From positions 124,001 through 188,000 of the forward strand of contig JAFIGS010000011.1 of the NCBI GenBank assembly GCA_017849615.1: a stretch of 64,000 nucleotides of DNA. Reading direction: 5' to 3'. Source of the DNA: Pseudolabrys sp. Its GTDB lineage: Bacteria; Pseudomonadota; Alphaproteobacteria; Rhizobiales; Xanthobacteraceae. The notes below the pieces were generated by a model, which saw only the letters and a list, made by a program, of their open reading frames with translations, did not search any database and had not been told where the DNA came from. Shown one piece after another: positions 55,263 to 63,824 of the stretch. The position numbers were made by a program, and so were the translations under genes. Position 1 is the stretch's first letter. Every line of letters begins with the position of its first letter.

Positions 55263-55865
55263 ATGCAACCCCGTCCAGTAGCCCGTGTTCTGAAGAAGCC
55301 CCTGCGTCTCGACGACGAGGTGCAATTTCTCCGGACATGGTTTGAAAAACCGCTCCGTACCGGCGCGGTCATGCCCTCGGGCAAAGCGCTCGCGCGCCGG
55401 ATGGCCAAGTGCGTCGATCCGGAATCGACCGGCCCGGTGATCGAGCTGGGGCCCGGCACCGGCCCGGTGACCGAAGCGCTGGTTCAGCGCGGCATCGATC
55501 CCAAGCGGCTTGTCCTCGTCGAGTTCGATCCCGATTTCTGTCGCCTGCTGCGCACGCGCTATCCGGAAGCCACCGTGGTGCAGGGCGATGCCTATCGCCT
55601 GCGCCGCCTGCTCGAGGGCATCGTGCGCGAGCCGGCCGCCGCGGTCGTCTCCGGTCTGCCGCTGATGACCAAGCCGCTGCGCACGCGCCTGCGCCTCATC
55701 TCGGACGCTCTGGCGCTGCTCAAGCCCGAAGCGCCCTTCGTCCAGTTCACCTACGCCGTCGGCTCGCCGATCCCGAAGGACTTGCACGGCCTGTCGGGCA
55801 AGCCGTCGGAGCTGATCTGGCGCAACGTCCCGCCGGCGCGGGTCTGGACCTACCGCGGCGTTTGA
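55263..55865 (+). CDS. pmtA: PmtA-like phospholipid N-methyltransferase
   Basis: This 200-residue SAM-dependent methyltransferase has the rhizobial PmtA opening 'LRLDDEVQFLRTWFEKPLRTGAVMPSGKALARRMAKCVDP'. The SAM motif is 'VIELGPGTGPVTEALVQRG', followed by 'LVLVEFDPDFCRLL' and 'VVQGDAYRL'. PmtA enzymes methylate phosphatidylethanolamine toward phosphatidylcholine at the membrane. Relatives are sometimes annotated as rRNA adenine methyltransferases because of the shared fold. The lipid role is likely but not certain. It lies about 90 bp after dnaJ and is probably independent. Confidence 0.78.
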   Translation: MQPRPVARVLKKPLRLDDEVQFLRTWFEKPLRTGAVMPSGKALARRMAKCVDPESTGPVIELGPGTGPVTEALVQRGIDPKRLVLVEFDPDFCRLLRTRYPEATVVQGDAYRLRRLLEGIVREPAAAVVSGLPLMTKPLRTRLRLISDALALLKPEAPFVQFTYAVGSPIPKDLHGLSGKPSELIWRNVPPARVWTYRGV

Positions 55866-55901
55866 TTCCGGAGCCCCGCGCGCGTGTGCTAAACACGCGC
55901 C

Positions 55902-56483
55902 ATGCCCACGCCGAAAATCCTCACCTTCGCGGGATCGACCCGCATCGGCTCGTCCAACGCCAAGCTCGCCGCCTTGGCGGCGAAGGAGTTGACCCTGCTC
56001 GACATCGAGGTGACTCGCATCTCGCTGCAGGATTATGCGCTGCCGCTCTACGATCCCGACCTCGAGGCACGCAGCGGGCCGCCCGACGCCGCCGTCAAGC
56101 TCAAGCACATGATGATGGCGCATCGCGGCGTGTTCATCGCCAGTCCGGATTATTCCGCTTCGGTCACGCCGCTTCTCAAGAACGCCATCGACTGGGTGTC
56201 GCGCGTGCGCGAGAAGGGCGATCCGCTCTACGCCGCGTTCCGCAACCGCGCCTTCGCCATCGGCTCGGTGTCGCCGGATCCGTCCGGCGGCCTGCATTCG
56301 CTGCAGGCGCTGCGGCAGATCCTCGAGATCGGCTGCGGCGCGCTCGTCATCCCCGAGCAGCTCGCCGTAGCCGGCGCCGACGACGCCTTTGACGAAATGG
56401 GCAACATCGCCGATACCCATCTCGCCAACAAGTTTCATGCCCAGCTTGCGCGCCTCGTCGAGATGGCGCGGCTGATGGGCTAG
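55902..56483 (+). CDS. NADPH-dependent FMN reductase family protein
   Basis: This 193-residue flavodoxin-like oxidoreductase has the FMN phosphate loop 'LTFAGSTRIGSSNAKLA', the second FMN region 'FIASPDYSASVTPLLKNAIDWVSR' and 'AIGSVSPDPSGGLHSLQALRQIL'. It would reduce FMN, quinones or chromate-like acceptors with NAD(P)H in the cytosol. The physiological acceptor is unknown. It is 21 bp before pyrF and co-directional, so co-transcription is likely. Confidence 0.9.
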   Translation: MPTPKILTFAGSTRIGSSNAKLAALAAKELTLLDIEVTRISLQDYALPLYDPDLEARSGPPDAAVKLKHMMMAHRGVFIASPDYSASVTPLLKNAIDWVSRVREKGDPLYAAFRNRAFAIGSVSPDPSGGLHSLQALRQILEIGCGALVIPEQLAVAGADDAFDEMGNIADTHLANKFHAQLARLVEMARLMG

Positions 56484-56504
56484 CGCGCCGACAGGGAGCT
56501 GCCG

Positions 56505-57227
56505 TTGCCGATCGATCCCATAGACCGCCTGATTGTTGCCCTGGACGTGCCGACGGTGGGTGACGCCGAAGCCATGGTATCGCGGATCGGCCCGGCGGCG
56601 AGCTTCTACAAGATCGGCTATCAGCTTGGCCTTGCCGGCGGGCTGCCTTTCGCGGCCGGGCTGATCGCGGCAGGCAAGCAGGTGTTTCTCGATTTCAAGC
56701 TTCACGACATCGGCAACACCATCACGCATGGCGTCGCCAGCGTCGCCAATATGGGTGCGACCTTCCTCACCGTGCACGCCTATCCGCAAACGATGAAAGC
56801 CGCTGCCGAAGGCGCGCGCGGATCGAAGCTGAAGGTCCTCGCGGTGACGGTGCTTACGTCATACGACGACAACGATCTCGCGGAGGCCGGTTACGCCATG
56901 AGCGTCGGTCCGCTGGTGGCGAAACGCGCGGCGCAGGCCCGCAGCATCGGCATCGACGGTCTTGTCTGTTCGCCGGAAGAAGCGGCGAACCTGCGCGGCA
57001 TCGTCGGTGACGGCATGGCGCTGGTGACGCCCGGCATTCGTCCGGCCGGCAGCGCCGCGGGCGATCAGAAGCGCATCATGACGCCAGCCCGCGCCATTGC
57101 CGCCGGCGCCGATTATCTCGTCGTCGGCCGGCCGATCGTCGAAGCCGCCGATCCGAAGGCGGCCGCGCAAGCGATCGTCGATGAAATTGCGCAGGCAAAA
57201 GCGCAACAGCAACAGCAGCAACAATAA
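56505..57227 (+). CDS. pyrF: Orotidine 5'-phosphate decarboxylase
   Basis: This 240-residue TIM-barrel enzyme makes UMP from OMP, the last step of pyrimidine synthesis. The catalytic Lys/Asp tetrad lies in '[17 protein letters not shown]'. The N-terminal 'LIVALDVP' and the phosphate loop '[16 protein letters not shown]' are typical. The start is TTG 56505 with an AGGGAG site. The protein ends in an odd run of seven glutamines (57204-57224, CAA/CAG codons), unlike the usual family C-terminus. Confidence 0.95.
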   Translation: MPIDPIDRLIVALDVPTVGDAEAMVSRIGPAASFYKIGYQLGLAGGLPFAAGLIAAGKQVFLDFKLHDIGNTITHGVASVANMGATFLTVHAYPQTMKAAAEGARGSKLKVLAVTVLTSYDDNDLAEAGYAMSVGPLVAKRAAQARSIGIDGLVCSPEEAANLRGIVGDGMALVTPGIRPAGSAAGDQKRIMTPARAIAAGADYLVVGRPIVEAADPKAAAQAIVDEIAQAKAQQQQQQQ

Positions 57228-57245
57228 ACGGGAAGAGGAAACGAC

Positions 57246-57548
57246 ATGGCCAAGGGCTACTGGATCGCGCGCGTCGATGTTCACGACGAGGAGGGCTACA
57301 AGCCGTACTCGCTGGCGAACCCGACCATCTTCGCCAGGTTCAACGCCCGCTTTATCGTCCGCGGCGGCCCGTTCGACGCGCCGGAGGGTACGGCCCGCAG
57401 CCGCAATGTGGTGATCGAGTTTCCCGATCTGGCCACCGCCAAGGCCTGCTACAACTCGCCGGAATACCAGGCCAACATGAAGATCCGGCAGGCGCATTCG
57501 CTCGCCGAGCTGATCATCATCGAGGGCTATGACGGCCCGCAGCCGTGA
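57246..57548 (+). CDS. DUF1330 family protein
   Basis: This 100-residue protein of the ferredoxin-like alpha+beta dimer group opens 'GYWIARVDVHDEEGYKPYSLANPTIFARFNARFIVRGGPFDAPEG' and closes 'NVVIEFPDLATAKACYNSPEYQANMKIRQ', both diagnostic of DUF1330. The function is unproven. The fold is that of small antibiotic-monooxygenase-like domains. A GGGAAGAGG ribosome site precedes ATG 57246, 18 bp after pyrF. Confidence 0.93.
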   Translation: MAKGYWIARVDVHDEEGYKPYSLANPTIFARFNARFIVRGGPFDAPEGTARSRNVVIEFPDLATAKACYNSPEYQANMKIRQAHSLAELIIIEGYDGPQP

Positions 57549-57551
57549 CCT

Positions 57552-57650
57552 TGTCCTGAGGAGCGCCGCGCAAGCGGCGCGTCTCGAAGGACGAGAAAAA
57601 CGGCCTTCATCCTTCGAGACGGCGGCTGCGCCGCCTCCTCAGGATGAGGG
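57552..57650. repeat. Intergenic palindromic repeat, family R2, copy 3
   Basis: GTCCTGAGGAGCGCCGCGCAAGCGGCGCG-TCTCGAAGGAC ... TCATCCTTCGAGACGGCGGC ... CTCCTCAGGATGAGG lies between the DUF1330 gene and dapB. Confidence 0.85.
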
Positions 57651-57721
57651 GAGACGCCGACGGCTTTTCTTGGTGGTTTCCCCCCGCTATACCCGTTGCC
57701 TCACCCCGGGAGCCTTGAGCC

Positions 57722-58540
57722 ATGGCTGAAATGCGTTTGATCGTCACGGGAGCCGGCGGCCGCATGGGCCGCACGCTGGTCAAGGCCATTGCCGAAGCCA
57801 AGGACTTCACGCTGGCCGGCGCGCTGGAAGATGCGCGCTCGCCGCTGATCGGCTGGGACGCGGGCCATCTTGCCGGCGTCGGCGAGAACGGCGTCAAGCT
57901 GACCGGCGACATTGCCCCGCTGCTGGCCAATGCCGACGGCATTGTCGATTTCACCGCGCCGGCTGCCTCGCTGGAATACGCCGCCCGCGCCGCGGCCGCC
58001 GGCAAGGTCCATGTCATTGGCACCACCGGCATGAGCGCCGCCGATGATGTGAAGTTGGCCGAGGCGGCGAAGGGCGGCGCTATCATCGTCAAGTCAGGCA
58101 ATATGAGCCTTGGCGTCAATCTGCTGGCGGCGCTGACGAAGCGCGTGGCGAAGACGCTGGACCAGATCTACGACATCGAAATTCTCGAGATGCATCACAA
58201 CCAGAAGGTCGATGCGCCATCGGGCACCGCGCTGATGCTCGGCCGGGCGGCGGCGGACGGCCGCGGCGTCGATCTCGACAAGCGCGGCGTACGATCGCGC
58301 GATGGCCACACCGGCGCGCGCGTGCCGGGCGATATCGGCTTTGCCACCTTGCGCGGCGGCACCGTGGTTGGCGAGCATACGGTGATGTTTGCGGGTCCTG
58401 CCGAGCGTATCGAGCTCACGCACAAGGCCGAGGACCGGATGCTGTTCGCCAACGGCGCGTTGCATGCCGCGCGCTGGGCATCGAGGCAGAAGCCCGGGTT
58501 TTATTCGATGATGGACGTGCTCGGGCTGAAGGATTTTTGA
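57722..58540 (+). CDS. dapB: 4-hydroxy-tetrahydrodipicolinate reductase
   Basis: This 272-residue NAD(P)H-dependent reductase of lysine and diaminopimelate synthesis feeds peptidoglycan. The nucleotide motif is '[18 protein letters not shown]'. The substrate region is '[23 protein letters not shown]', with the catalytic His and Lys. '[32 protein letters not shown]' closes the active site. Complete. It is flanked on both sides by R2 repeats. Confidence 0.97.
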   Translation: MAEMRLIVTGAGGRMGRTLVKAIAEAKDFTLAGALEDARSPLIGWDAGHLAGVGENGVKLTGDIAPLLANADGIVDFTAPAASLEYAARAAAAGKVHVIGTTGMSAADDVKLAEAAKGGAIIVKSGNMSLGVNLLAALTKRVAKTLDQIYDIEILEMHHNQKVDAPSGTALMLGRAAADGRGVDLDKRGVRSRDGHTGARVPGDIGFATLRGGTVVGEHTVMFAGPAERIELTHKAEDRMLFANGALHAARWASRQKPGFYSMMDVLGLKDF

Positions 58541-58550
58541 TTGTCTCCGC

Positions 58551-58650
58551 CCTCATCCTGAGGAGCCGCGCGAAGCGCGGCGTCTCGAAGGATGGGGGCG
58601 GCCTCATGCTTCGAGACGCGTCGCTGCGCGACGCTCCTCAGCATGAGGAA
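58551..58650. repeat. Intergenic palindromic repeat, family R2, copy 4
   Basis: CTCATCCTGAGGAGCCGCGCGAAGCGCGG-CGTCTCGAAGGATG ... CATGCTTCGAGACG ... CTCCTCAGCATGAGG sits between the convergent dapB and gpmI and could serve as a shared transcript end. Confidence 0.85.
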
Positions 58651-58658
58651 CTAAGGCT

Positions 58659-60182
58659 TTACCCCTGCAGCAGCGATTGCCCCGTCATCTCCGCCGGCTT
58701 CGGCAATCCCATCAGCTCGAGCATTGTCGGCGCGATGTCGGCGAGCCGGCCTTCCTTGACGACGATGCGGTTGCCGGCACCGACGAGGATCAAAGGCACC
58801 GGATTGAGCGTGTGCGCCGTGTGCGGGCCGCCGGTTTCAGGATCGACCATCATCTCGGCATTGCCGTGATCGGCCGTGACCAGCAGCGCGCCGCCCATCT
58901 GTTCAATGGCCTTGGCGATCCTGCCCAGCCCCGTATCGACTGTTTCCACCGCCTTGACCGCCGCCGGAATGCTGCCGGTGTGGCCGACCATATCGGCATT
59001 GGCGAAGTTCAAAACGATCATGTCGTATTTGCCGGACGTGATCGCCTCCACCGCCTTGTCGGTCAGTTCGGGCGCAGACATTTCCGGCTGGAGGTCATAG
59101 GTCGCGACCTTGGGCGAGGGCACCATGATGCGGTCTTCGCCGTTGAACGGCTCTTCGCGCCCGCCGTTGAGGAAGTATGTGACGTGCGGATACTTCTCCG
59201 TTTCCGCCATGCGGAGCTGCGTGCGCTGTGCGTGAGCGACGACCTCGCCGAGGATGTTGGGAAAGCTCTGCGGCGGAAAGATCGTCGCCATCACCCTGTC
59301 GAGGCTTTCGCTGTACTGCGCCATGCCGACGGCGGCGGCGACTTTCACGGTGCGCTTGCGCGCGAAGCCGTCGAAGGCCGGGTCGAGCATGGCGTCGAGG
59401 ATCTCGCGCACGCGGTCGGCGCGGAAGTTGAAGCACAGCACGCCGTCGCCATCCTTCATGCCGGCGTAATCGCCGATCGCCGCCGGCACGATGAACTCGT
59501 CGGTGACCTTGCTCGCATAGGCGTCGGCGATGGCGGCCTGCGTATCGGCAAAGCGCGCGCCTTCGCCCGAGACGATCGCGTCATAGGCCTTCGACACGCG
59601 GTCCCAGCGTTTGTCGCGGTCCATGGCGTAATAGCGGCCGATCACCGTCGCGATCTTCGCCGATGCCGGCAGCGAAGCGGTGAAGGTCTTGAGATAGCCG
59701 GTCGCCGCTTGCGGCGGCGTATCGCGGCCGTCGGTGAGCGCATGCACCGCTACCGTGATGCCGGCGTCCGTCAGAATTCTGGCCAGTGCCACCGCATGGT
59801 TCTGGTGCGAATGCACGCCGCCGGGTGAGACGAGACCGACGAGATGGCAGGTGCCGCCGCTCGCCTTCAGCTTCGCGATCAGGCCGGTGACGGCCGGCGC
59901 CCTGGCGATCTCGCCCGACGCGATGGCGTTGTCGATGCGCGGCAGGTCCTGCATCACCACGCGGCCTGCGCCGATGTTGAGATGGCCGACTTCGGAATTG
60001 CCCATCTGCCCGGTTGGCAGGCCGACATCGTTGCCGGACGTGCGCAGGAAGCCGTGCGGGCAGGACGCCCAGAGCCGGTCGAAGGTCGGGGTCTTCGCCT
60101 CGCGCACGGCGTTCGCGGTAGCGTCCTCGCGCCAGCCCCAGCCGTCGAGCACAACCAGCATGACAGGACGGCGCTTCTGCAT
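58659..60182 (-). CDS. gpmI: 2,3-bisphosphoglycerate-independent phosphoglycerate mutase
   Basis: This 507-residue Mn-dependent enzyme interconverts 3- and 2-phosphoglycerate in glycolysis. It is an alkaline-phosphatase-superfamily protein with 'VMLVVLDGWGWREDATANAV' (metal Asp), the catalytic Ser in 'GLPTGQMGNSEVGHLNIGAGRVV', 'ALTDGRDTPPQAATGYL' and the late metal site 'MIVLNFANADMVGHTGS ... LVTADHGNAEMMVDP'. Complete. It is divergent from the CoA-transferase across 114 bp. Confidence 0.97.
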   Translation of the reverse strand: MQKRRPVMLVVLDGWGWREDATANAVREAKTPTFDRLWASCPHGFLRTSGNDVGLPTGQMGNSEVGHLNIGAGRVVMQDLPRIDNAIASGEIARAPAVTGLIAKLKASGGTCHLVGLVSPGGVHSHQNHAVALARILTDAGITVAVHALTDGRDTPPQAATGYLKTFTASLPASAKIATVIGRYYAMDRDKRWDRVSKAYDAIVSGEGARFADTQAAIADAYASKVTDEFIVPAAIGDYAGMKDGDGVLCFNFRADRVREILDAMLDPAFDGFARKRTVKVAAAVGMAQYSESLDRVMATIFPPQSFPNILGEVVAHAQRTQLRMAETEKYPHVTYFLNGGREEPFNGEDRIMVPSPKVATYDLQPEMSAPELTDKAVEAITSGKYDMIVLNFANADMVGHTGSIPAAVKAVETVDTGLGRIAKAIEQMGGALLVTADHGNAEMMVDPETGGPHTAHTLNPVPLILVGAGNRIVVKEGRLADIAPTMLELMGLPKPAEMTGQSLLQG

Positions 60183-60296
60183 TGGAATATCCCGGTTTCA
60201 GCCAATTTCGGGGGTTTTGAAGGATCGCCGTTCTATCGTCAACTAACCCGCAAACGGGCTGGTGCAAGAGCGCCGCCCGGCTTAAAGGCCTCCGCC

Positions 60297-61721
60297 ATGA
60301 TCGATCCGCACACTGTGCTCAGCGCCATCTGGACCGGGCTCGGCCACGATCCGGCGGCGCTGGGTCGCGTCGAACTCACCGGCGCCGAGCCGGTATTGCC
60401 GTCATCCTTCGCAGTCGGCACGGCGATGCAAGCCAGCGTCGCCGCCTCGGCGCTGGCCGCCGCTGAAGTCTGGCGGACGCGCACCGGCAAGGCGCAGCGC
60501 GTCGGCGTCGACATGCGCGCGGCGGCGATCGCGGCGCGCAGCGAGCGATATCTTCAAATCGACGGCAAGCCCGCGCCCGAGCTGTGGGACAAGATCGCCG
60601 GCGCCTATCCATGCGGCGATGGCCGTTATGTGCGGCTGCACACCAATTTTCCGCATCATCGCGACGGCGTCCTGAAGCTGCTTGACTGCGCCTATGACAA
60701 GACCGCCGTCGCCGAGGCACTCAAGGACTGGAAGGCGTTCGACTTTGAGGACGCGGCGGCGAAGGCGGGTCTCGTCGTCGCTGCGATGCGCACATTCGAT
60801 GAATGGGACGGGCATCCGCAGGGCCAGGCGATCGCGGCCCTGCCGCTGATGTCGGTCGAGCGCATTGGCGATGCCGCGCCGCGTGCGTGGCCGGAAAGTG
60901 CCTGGCCGCAAGGTATTTGGCCGCAAGGCGCGCGTCCGCTCGCCGGCATCAAGGTGCTCGATCTGACCCGTATCATTGCCGGCCCGGTCGGCACCATGAC
61001 GCTCGCCGCGCATGGCGCCGATGTCATGCTGGTGACCTCGCCGAACCTGCCGTCGGTGGCGCCGCTGATCATCGACACCGGCCGCGGCAAGCTTTCGGCC
61101 CATATCGATCTGCATGACTTCAAAGGCCGCGATACCTTCACCGCCTTGCTGCGCGAGGCTGACATCGTGGTGCAGGGCTATCGGCCCGGTGGTCTCGCGG
61201 CGCTCGGCTTTGGACCCGAAGACGCCGCGCGGATCAATCCCGGTATCGTCTATGTGTCGCTGAGTGCCTATTCGCATGAGGGGCCGTGGGCCGGACGGCG
61301 CGGCTTCGACTCGCTGGTGCAGACGGCAAGCGGCTTCAATAGTGCCGAGGCGAAGGCCGCCGGCATCGACGGGCCGAAGCCGTTGCCGGCGCAAGTCCTC
61401 GACCACGCCTCGGGCTATCTACTGGCTTACGGCGCCATGACCGCGCTCAAGCGCCAGCGCGCCGGCGGCGGCTCCTGGCATGTGCGGGTCTCGCTGGCGC
61501 AGACCGGACGCTGGCTGCGCTCGCTCGGCCGTATTGACGGCACGAGAGCGCCCGACCCGGCGCGGGGCGATGTGTTAGATTGTCTGGAAGAGAGTTCGTC
61601 CGGCTTCGGCCGCCTGTCGGCGGTACGGCACCCGGCGACGATGAGCGAGACGCCGCCGCACTGGTCGCGACCGTCGGTGCCGCTCGGCACCCATCCGCCG
61701 AGCTGGCCGGCTGACGCTTGA
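60297..61721 (+). CDS. CaiB/BaiF (class III) CoA-transferase family protein
   Basis: This is a 474-residue protein. The N-terminal third has a degenerate half ('VGTAMQASVAASALAAAEVWRTRTGKAQRVGVDMRAAAIA'). The main class III domain follows with 'LAGIKVLDLTRIIAGPVGTMTLAAHGADVMLVTSP' and 'YSHEGPWAGRRGFDSLVQTASGFN', where the Asp would carry the acyl-anhydride intermediate. It moves CoA between carboxylic acids, but the substrates are unknown. ATG 60297 is chosen. The frame is open far upstream across gpmI but has no family similarity there. It ends at a strong bidirectional terminator. Confidence 0.88.
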   Translation: MIDPHTVLSAIWTGLGHDPAALGRVELTGAEPVLPSSFAVGTAMQASVAASALAAAEVWRTRTGKAQRVGVDMRAAAIAARSERYLQIDGKPAPELWDKIAGAYPCGDGRYVRLHTNFPHHRDGVLKLLDCAYDKTAVAEALKDWKAFDFEDAAAKAGLVVAAMRTFDEWDGHPQGQAIAALPLMSVERIGDAAPRAWPESAWPQGIWPQGARPLAGIKVLDLTRIIAGPVGTMTLAAHGADVMLVTSPNLPSVAPLIIDTGRGKLSAHIDLHDFKGRDTFTALLREADIVVQGYRPGGLAALGFGPEDAARINPGIVYVSLSAYSHEGPWAGRRGFDSLVQTASGFNSAEAKAAGIDGPKPLPAQVLDHASGYLLAYGAMTALKRQRAGGGSWHVRVSLAQTGRWLRSLGRIDGTRAPDPARGDVLDCLEESSSGFGRLSAVRHPATMSETPPHWSRPSVPLGTHPPSWPADA

Positions 61722-61764
61722 CAAGCGAAAGGCTCCGCGGGGGGACACGGAGCCTTTGCTTGTC
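61720..61764. terminator. Bidirectional terminator between CoA-transferase and DUF1236 genes
   Basis: The arms GACAAGC-G-AAAGGCTCCG and CGGAGCCTTT-GCTTGTC pair over 17 bp with one bulge and a 10-nt loop. A/T stretches on both sides of the stem suit termination of both convergent transcripts. It overlaps the CoA-transferase stop codon. Confidence 0.75.
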
Positions 61765-61783
61765 GACCAGGTCGGGGGAGAGC

Positions 61784-62176
61784 CTAGTCGATAATCTTCA
61801 CGACATTGCCGCGCTGATCGACGATCACGCGCTCCTTGTTGACGAAGGCGTAGCGGAACTCGGCGTGGTTCGGCACCGGACGGAGCTGCACGGTGCGCGG
61901 TACCGGCTTGCCGACCACGATTTCTTCCTGAACCACGACGGTATCGGTCGGAACTTTTTCGGCTTCGACGTAGGTCACCACTTCGCGCGGCGGCTCGACG
62001 GCGCTGCCGACACCGGCACCAACGCCGGCACCAACAACGGCACCGACGGGACCGCCAACAACACCACCAACAACGGCGCCGGTGGCGGCACCACCAACGG
62101 TCGACCCCTGCGCGAAAGCCGCGGCAGGCGCCAGCGTAAGAGCGGCCGCAGCCGCCAGCATCGGAAGTTTCATCAT
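61784..62176 (-). CDS. DUF1236 exported protein with glycine-zipper
   Basis: This 130-residue protein has a signal peptide ('KLPMLAAAAALTLAPAAAFA-QGS'). A Gly/Val-rich zipper-like segment follows ('GAVVGGVVGGPVGAVVGAG', about residues 30-57), then a C-terminal DUF1236 repeat ('VPNHAEFRYAFVNKERVIVDQRGNVVKII'). The likely location is periplasm or outer membrane. Function unknown; the family is abundant in Rhizobiales. A GGAGGA site precedes ATG 62176. Confidence 0.88.
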   Translation of the reverse strand: MMKLPMLAAAAALTLAPAAAFAQGSTVGGAATGAVVGGVVGGPVGAVVGAGVGAGVGSAVEPPREVVTYVEAEKVPTDTVVVQEEIVVGKPVPRTVQLRPVPNHAEFRYAFVNKERVIVDQRGNVVKIID

Positions 62177-62310
62177 GATGTTCCTCCAGAGTCGCTGAAT
62201 GTCACGCTCCTTCGAAGGAGCGCAAACCAAACGTCGCATCGTGAGGAGTCGTTCCGGGTTCCGCGTCACGAATTTTACAAATGACACGCGAAATGTGAGC
62301 GGAACAAATA

Positions 62311-63234
62311 TTAGGTCGAACAGAAGCCGGCTTCCCAGCCGAGCATGGCGCGCTTGCGCGTGATGCCCCAGTGATAGCCGGTGAGTTCGCCGCTCTTGCC
62401 GATGACCCGGTGGCACGGCACCACGAATGAAATCGGGTTTTTGCCGACGGCTGCGCCGACCGCGCGTGGTGCTTTCGGTGCGCCGGCACAAGCGGCGAGA
62501 TCGGAATAGGTCGTCAGCTTGCCGAGCGGAATGGTGAGCAGCTTCTCCCACACGCGCACCTCGAAGTCGGTGCCGATGAGCACGACGCGCAGCGGCTGGT
62601 CTTCCTTCCACAAAGTGGGATCGAAGATCCGACGCGCCGTCGGCGCGGTGGCGGCATAGTCCTCGACGTAAGTGGCGCGCGGCCAGCGCCGCTTCATGTC
62701 GTCGAGCGCGGCGCGCTCCTCGCCCGGATCGGCGAAAGCCAGGCCGGCGAGTCCGCGCGGCGCCAGCATCACCAGCGCCATGCCGAAAGGCGAGGGGTGA
62801 TAGCCGTAATTGATGATGAGGCCTTCGCCTCCGGTCTTCCATTCGCCGGGCGACATCGATTCATGCGTGACGAACAGATCATGCAGACGGCCGGGGCCGG
62901 ACAGCCCGACTTCATAAGCGGTGTCGAGAACGCTTGCGCAGGAGCGCAGCAGTTCGCGCGCGCTGTCGAGGGTCAGCGCCTGCAGGAAAGCTTTGGGCGG
63001 CAGGCCACACCAGCGGCGGAATAGATGGTGCAACTCGGTCGGTGTGACGCCGGCGGCATCGGCGATAGCCTCGACCTCGGGCTGGTCACGCCAGTTGCCG
63101 CGGATATGGGCGATGGCGCGGCGCACGATGTCGTAATCCGCCGCCGCGGTGGACAGTTCGGCGAAATCGCCAAAGCGGCTCCGGATGGCCGACTGTGCCG
63201 AGGGGGTGACAATATCTGTGCTCATGCCGGTCAT
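62311..63234 (-). CDS. ada: Ada-like methylated-DNA-cysteine S-methyltransferase with AraC HTH
   Basis: This is a 307-residue fusion of an AraC-type HTH (about residues 30-125, 'IADAAGVTPTELHHLFRRWCGLPPKAFLQ') and an O6-alkylguanine transferase domain. The acceptor Cys is in 'FVVPCHRVIG'. The Cys-rich N-terminal Ada domain that takes methyl groups from phosphotriesters is absent, so this protein cannot be switched on as E. coli Ada is. It repairs O6-methylguanine directly and may regulate by another route. Starts at 63234 and 63225 are both possible. Confidence 0.9.
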   Translation of the reverse strand: MTGMSTDIVTPSAQSAIRSRFGDFAELSTAAADYDIVRRAIAHIRGNWRDQPEVEAIADAAGVTPTELHHLFRRWCGLPPKAFLQALTLDSARELLRSCASVLDTAYEVGLSGPGRLHDLFVTHESMSPGEWKTGGEGLIINYGYHPSPFGMALVMLAPRGLAGLAFADPGEERAALDDMKRRWPRATYVEDYAATAPTARRIFDPTLWKEDQPLRVVLIGTDFEVRVWEKLLTIPLGKLTTYSDLAACAGAPKAPRAVGAAVGKNPISFVVPCHRVIGKSGELTGYHWGITRKRAMLGWEAGFCST

Positions 63235-63274
63235 CTAAAACGGAGCGCGGTGGCGGGCCACCCGGTTTCTGAGG

Positions 63275-63802
63275 TCAGGACACCGCCGTCCGCACCGGCC
63301 CGCGTTTTGCGTCGCCAAGGGCGCGGGTCAGCGCGTCGGCAAAGCCGGCCTTTTCGTCGGGGCCGAGGAAACTGGCGATGGTGAGCTGTTTGCCATGGCT
63401 GACCAGGAACAGCCGGGAGATGCCGTATTCCTCATACTCGTCCTTCTCCAGCCGCGCCCACAGCGGATTGAGCGACCATTCGCGTGCCCGGCCATTGTGG
63501 CTGACCTTTCGAACGGTGAGCGCCGACGGCGTCACCGTCACTTCCTCGAAGGCGGCGGCGCGGCGATAGTTGATGCGGAAGGCGATGAACAGCAGCAGCA
63601 CGTCGAGGCCGAAGAAACCGAACACCGGCCATGCGCCCATCGCCAGGAAGGTAACGCCGGCGAAAAAGCTCGCCACGCCGAAAACGATCATCAGCACCAG
63701 AAAGCCGAGATTGCCGAGCGAACGGTGCGGCGTGATCACCGCGTAAAACAGCGTCGGCTCCAGCGTGTCGCGCAGATCGTGGCTGATATTGTCCGCCGTC
63801 AT
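63275..63802 (-). CDS. DUF2244 membrane protein
   Basis: This 175-residue protein has two adjacent transmembrane helices (about residues 30-75, 'GNLGFLVLMIVFGVASFFAGVTFLAMGAWPVFGFFGLDVLLLFIAF') and a cytosolic beta-rich C-terminus with 'SLNPLWARLEKDEYEEYGISRLFLVSHGKQLTIASFLGPDEK'. That is the DUF2244 signature. Function unknown. ATG 63802 is used because the conserved part starts there ('HDLRDTLEPTLFYAVITPHRSLG'). The upstream residues are a run-through. It is divergent from the lysine-rich gene at 63825 by 22 bp. Confidence 0.9.
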   Translation of the reverse strand: MTADNISHDLRDTLEPTLFYAVITPHRSLGNLGFLVLMIVFGVASFFAGVTFLAMGAWPVFGFFGLDVLLLFIAFRINYRRAAAFEEVTVTPSALTVRKVSHNGRAREWSLNPLWARLEKDEYEEYGISRLFLVSHGKQLTIASFLGPDEKAGFADALTRALGDAKRGPVRTAVS

Positions 63803-63824
63803 GGGGCCGATTATACCGGAAATC

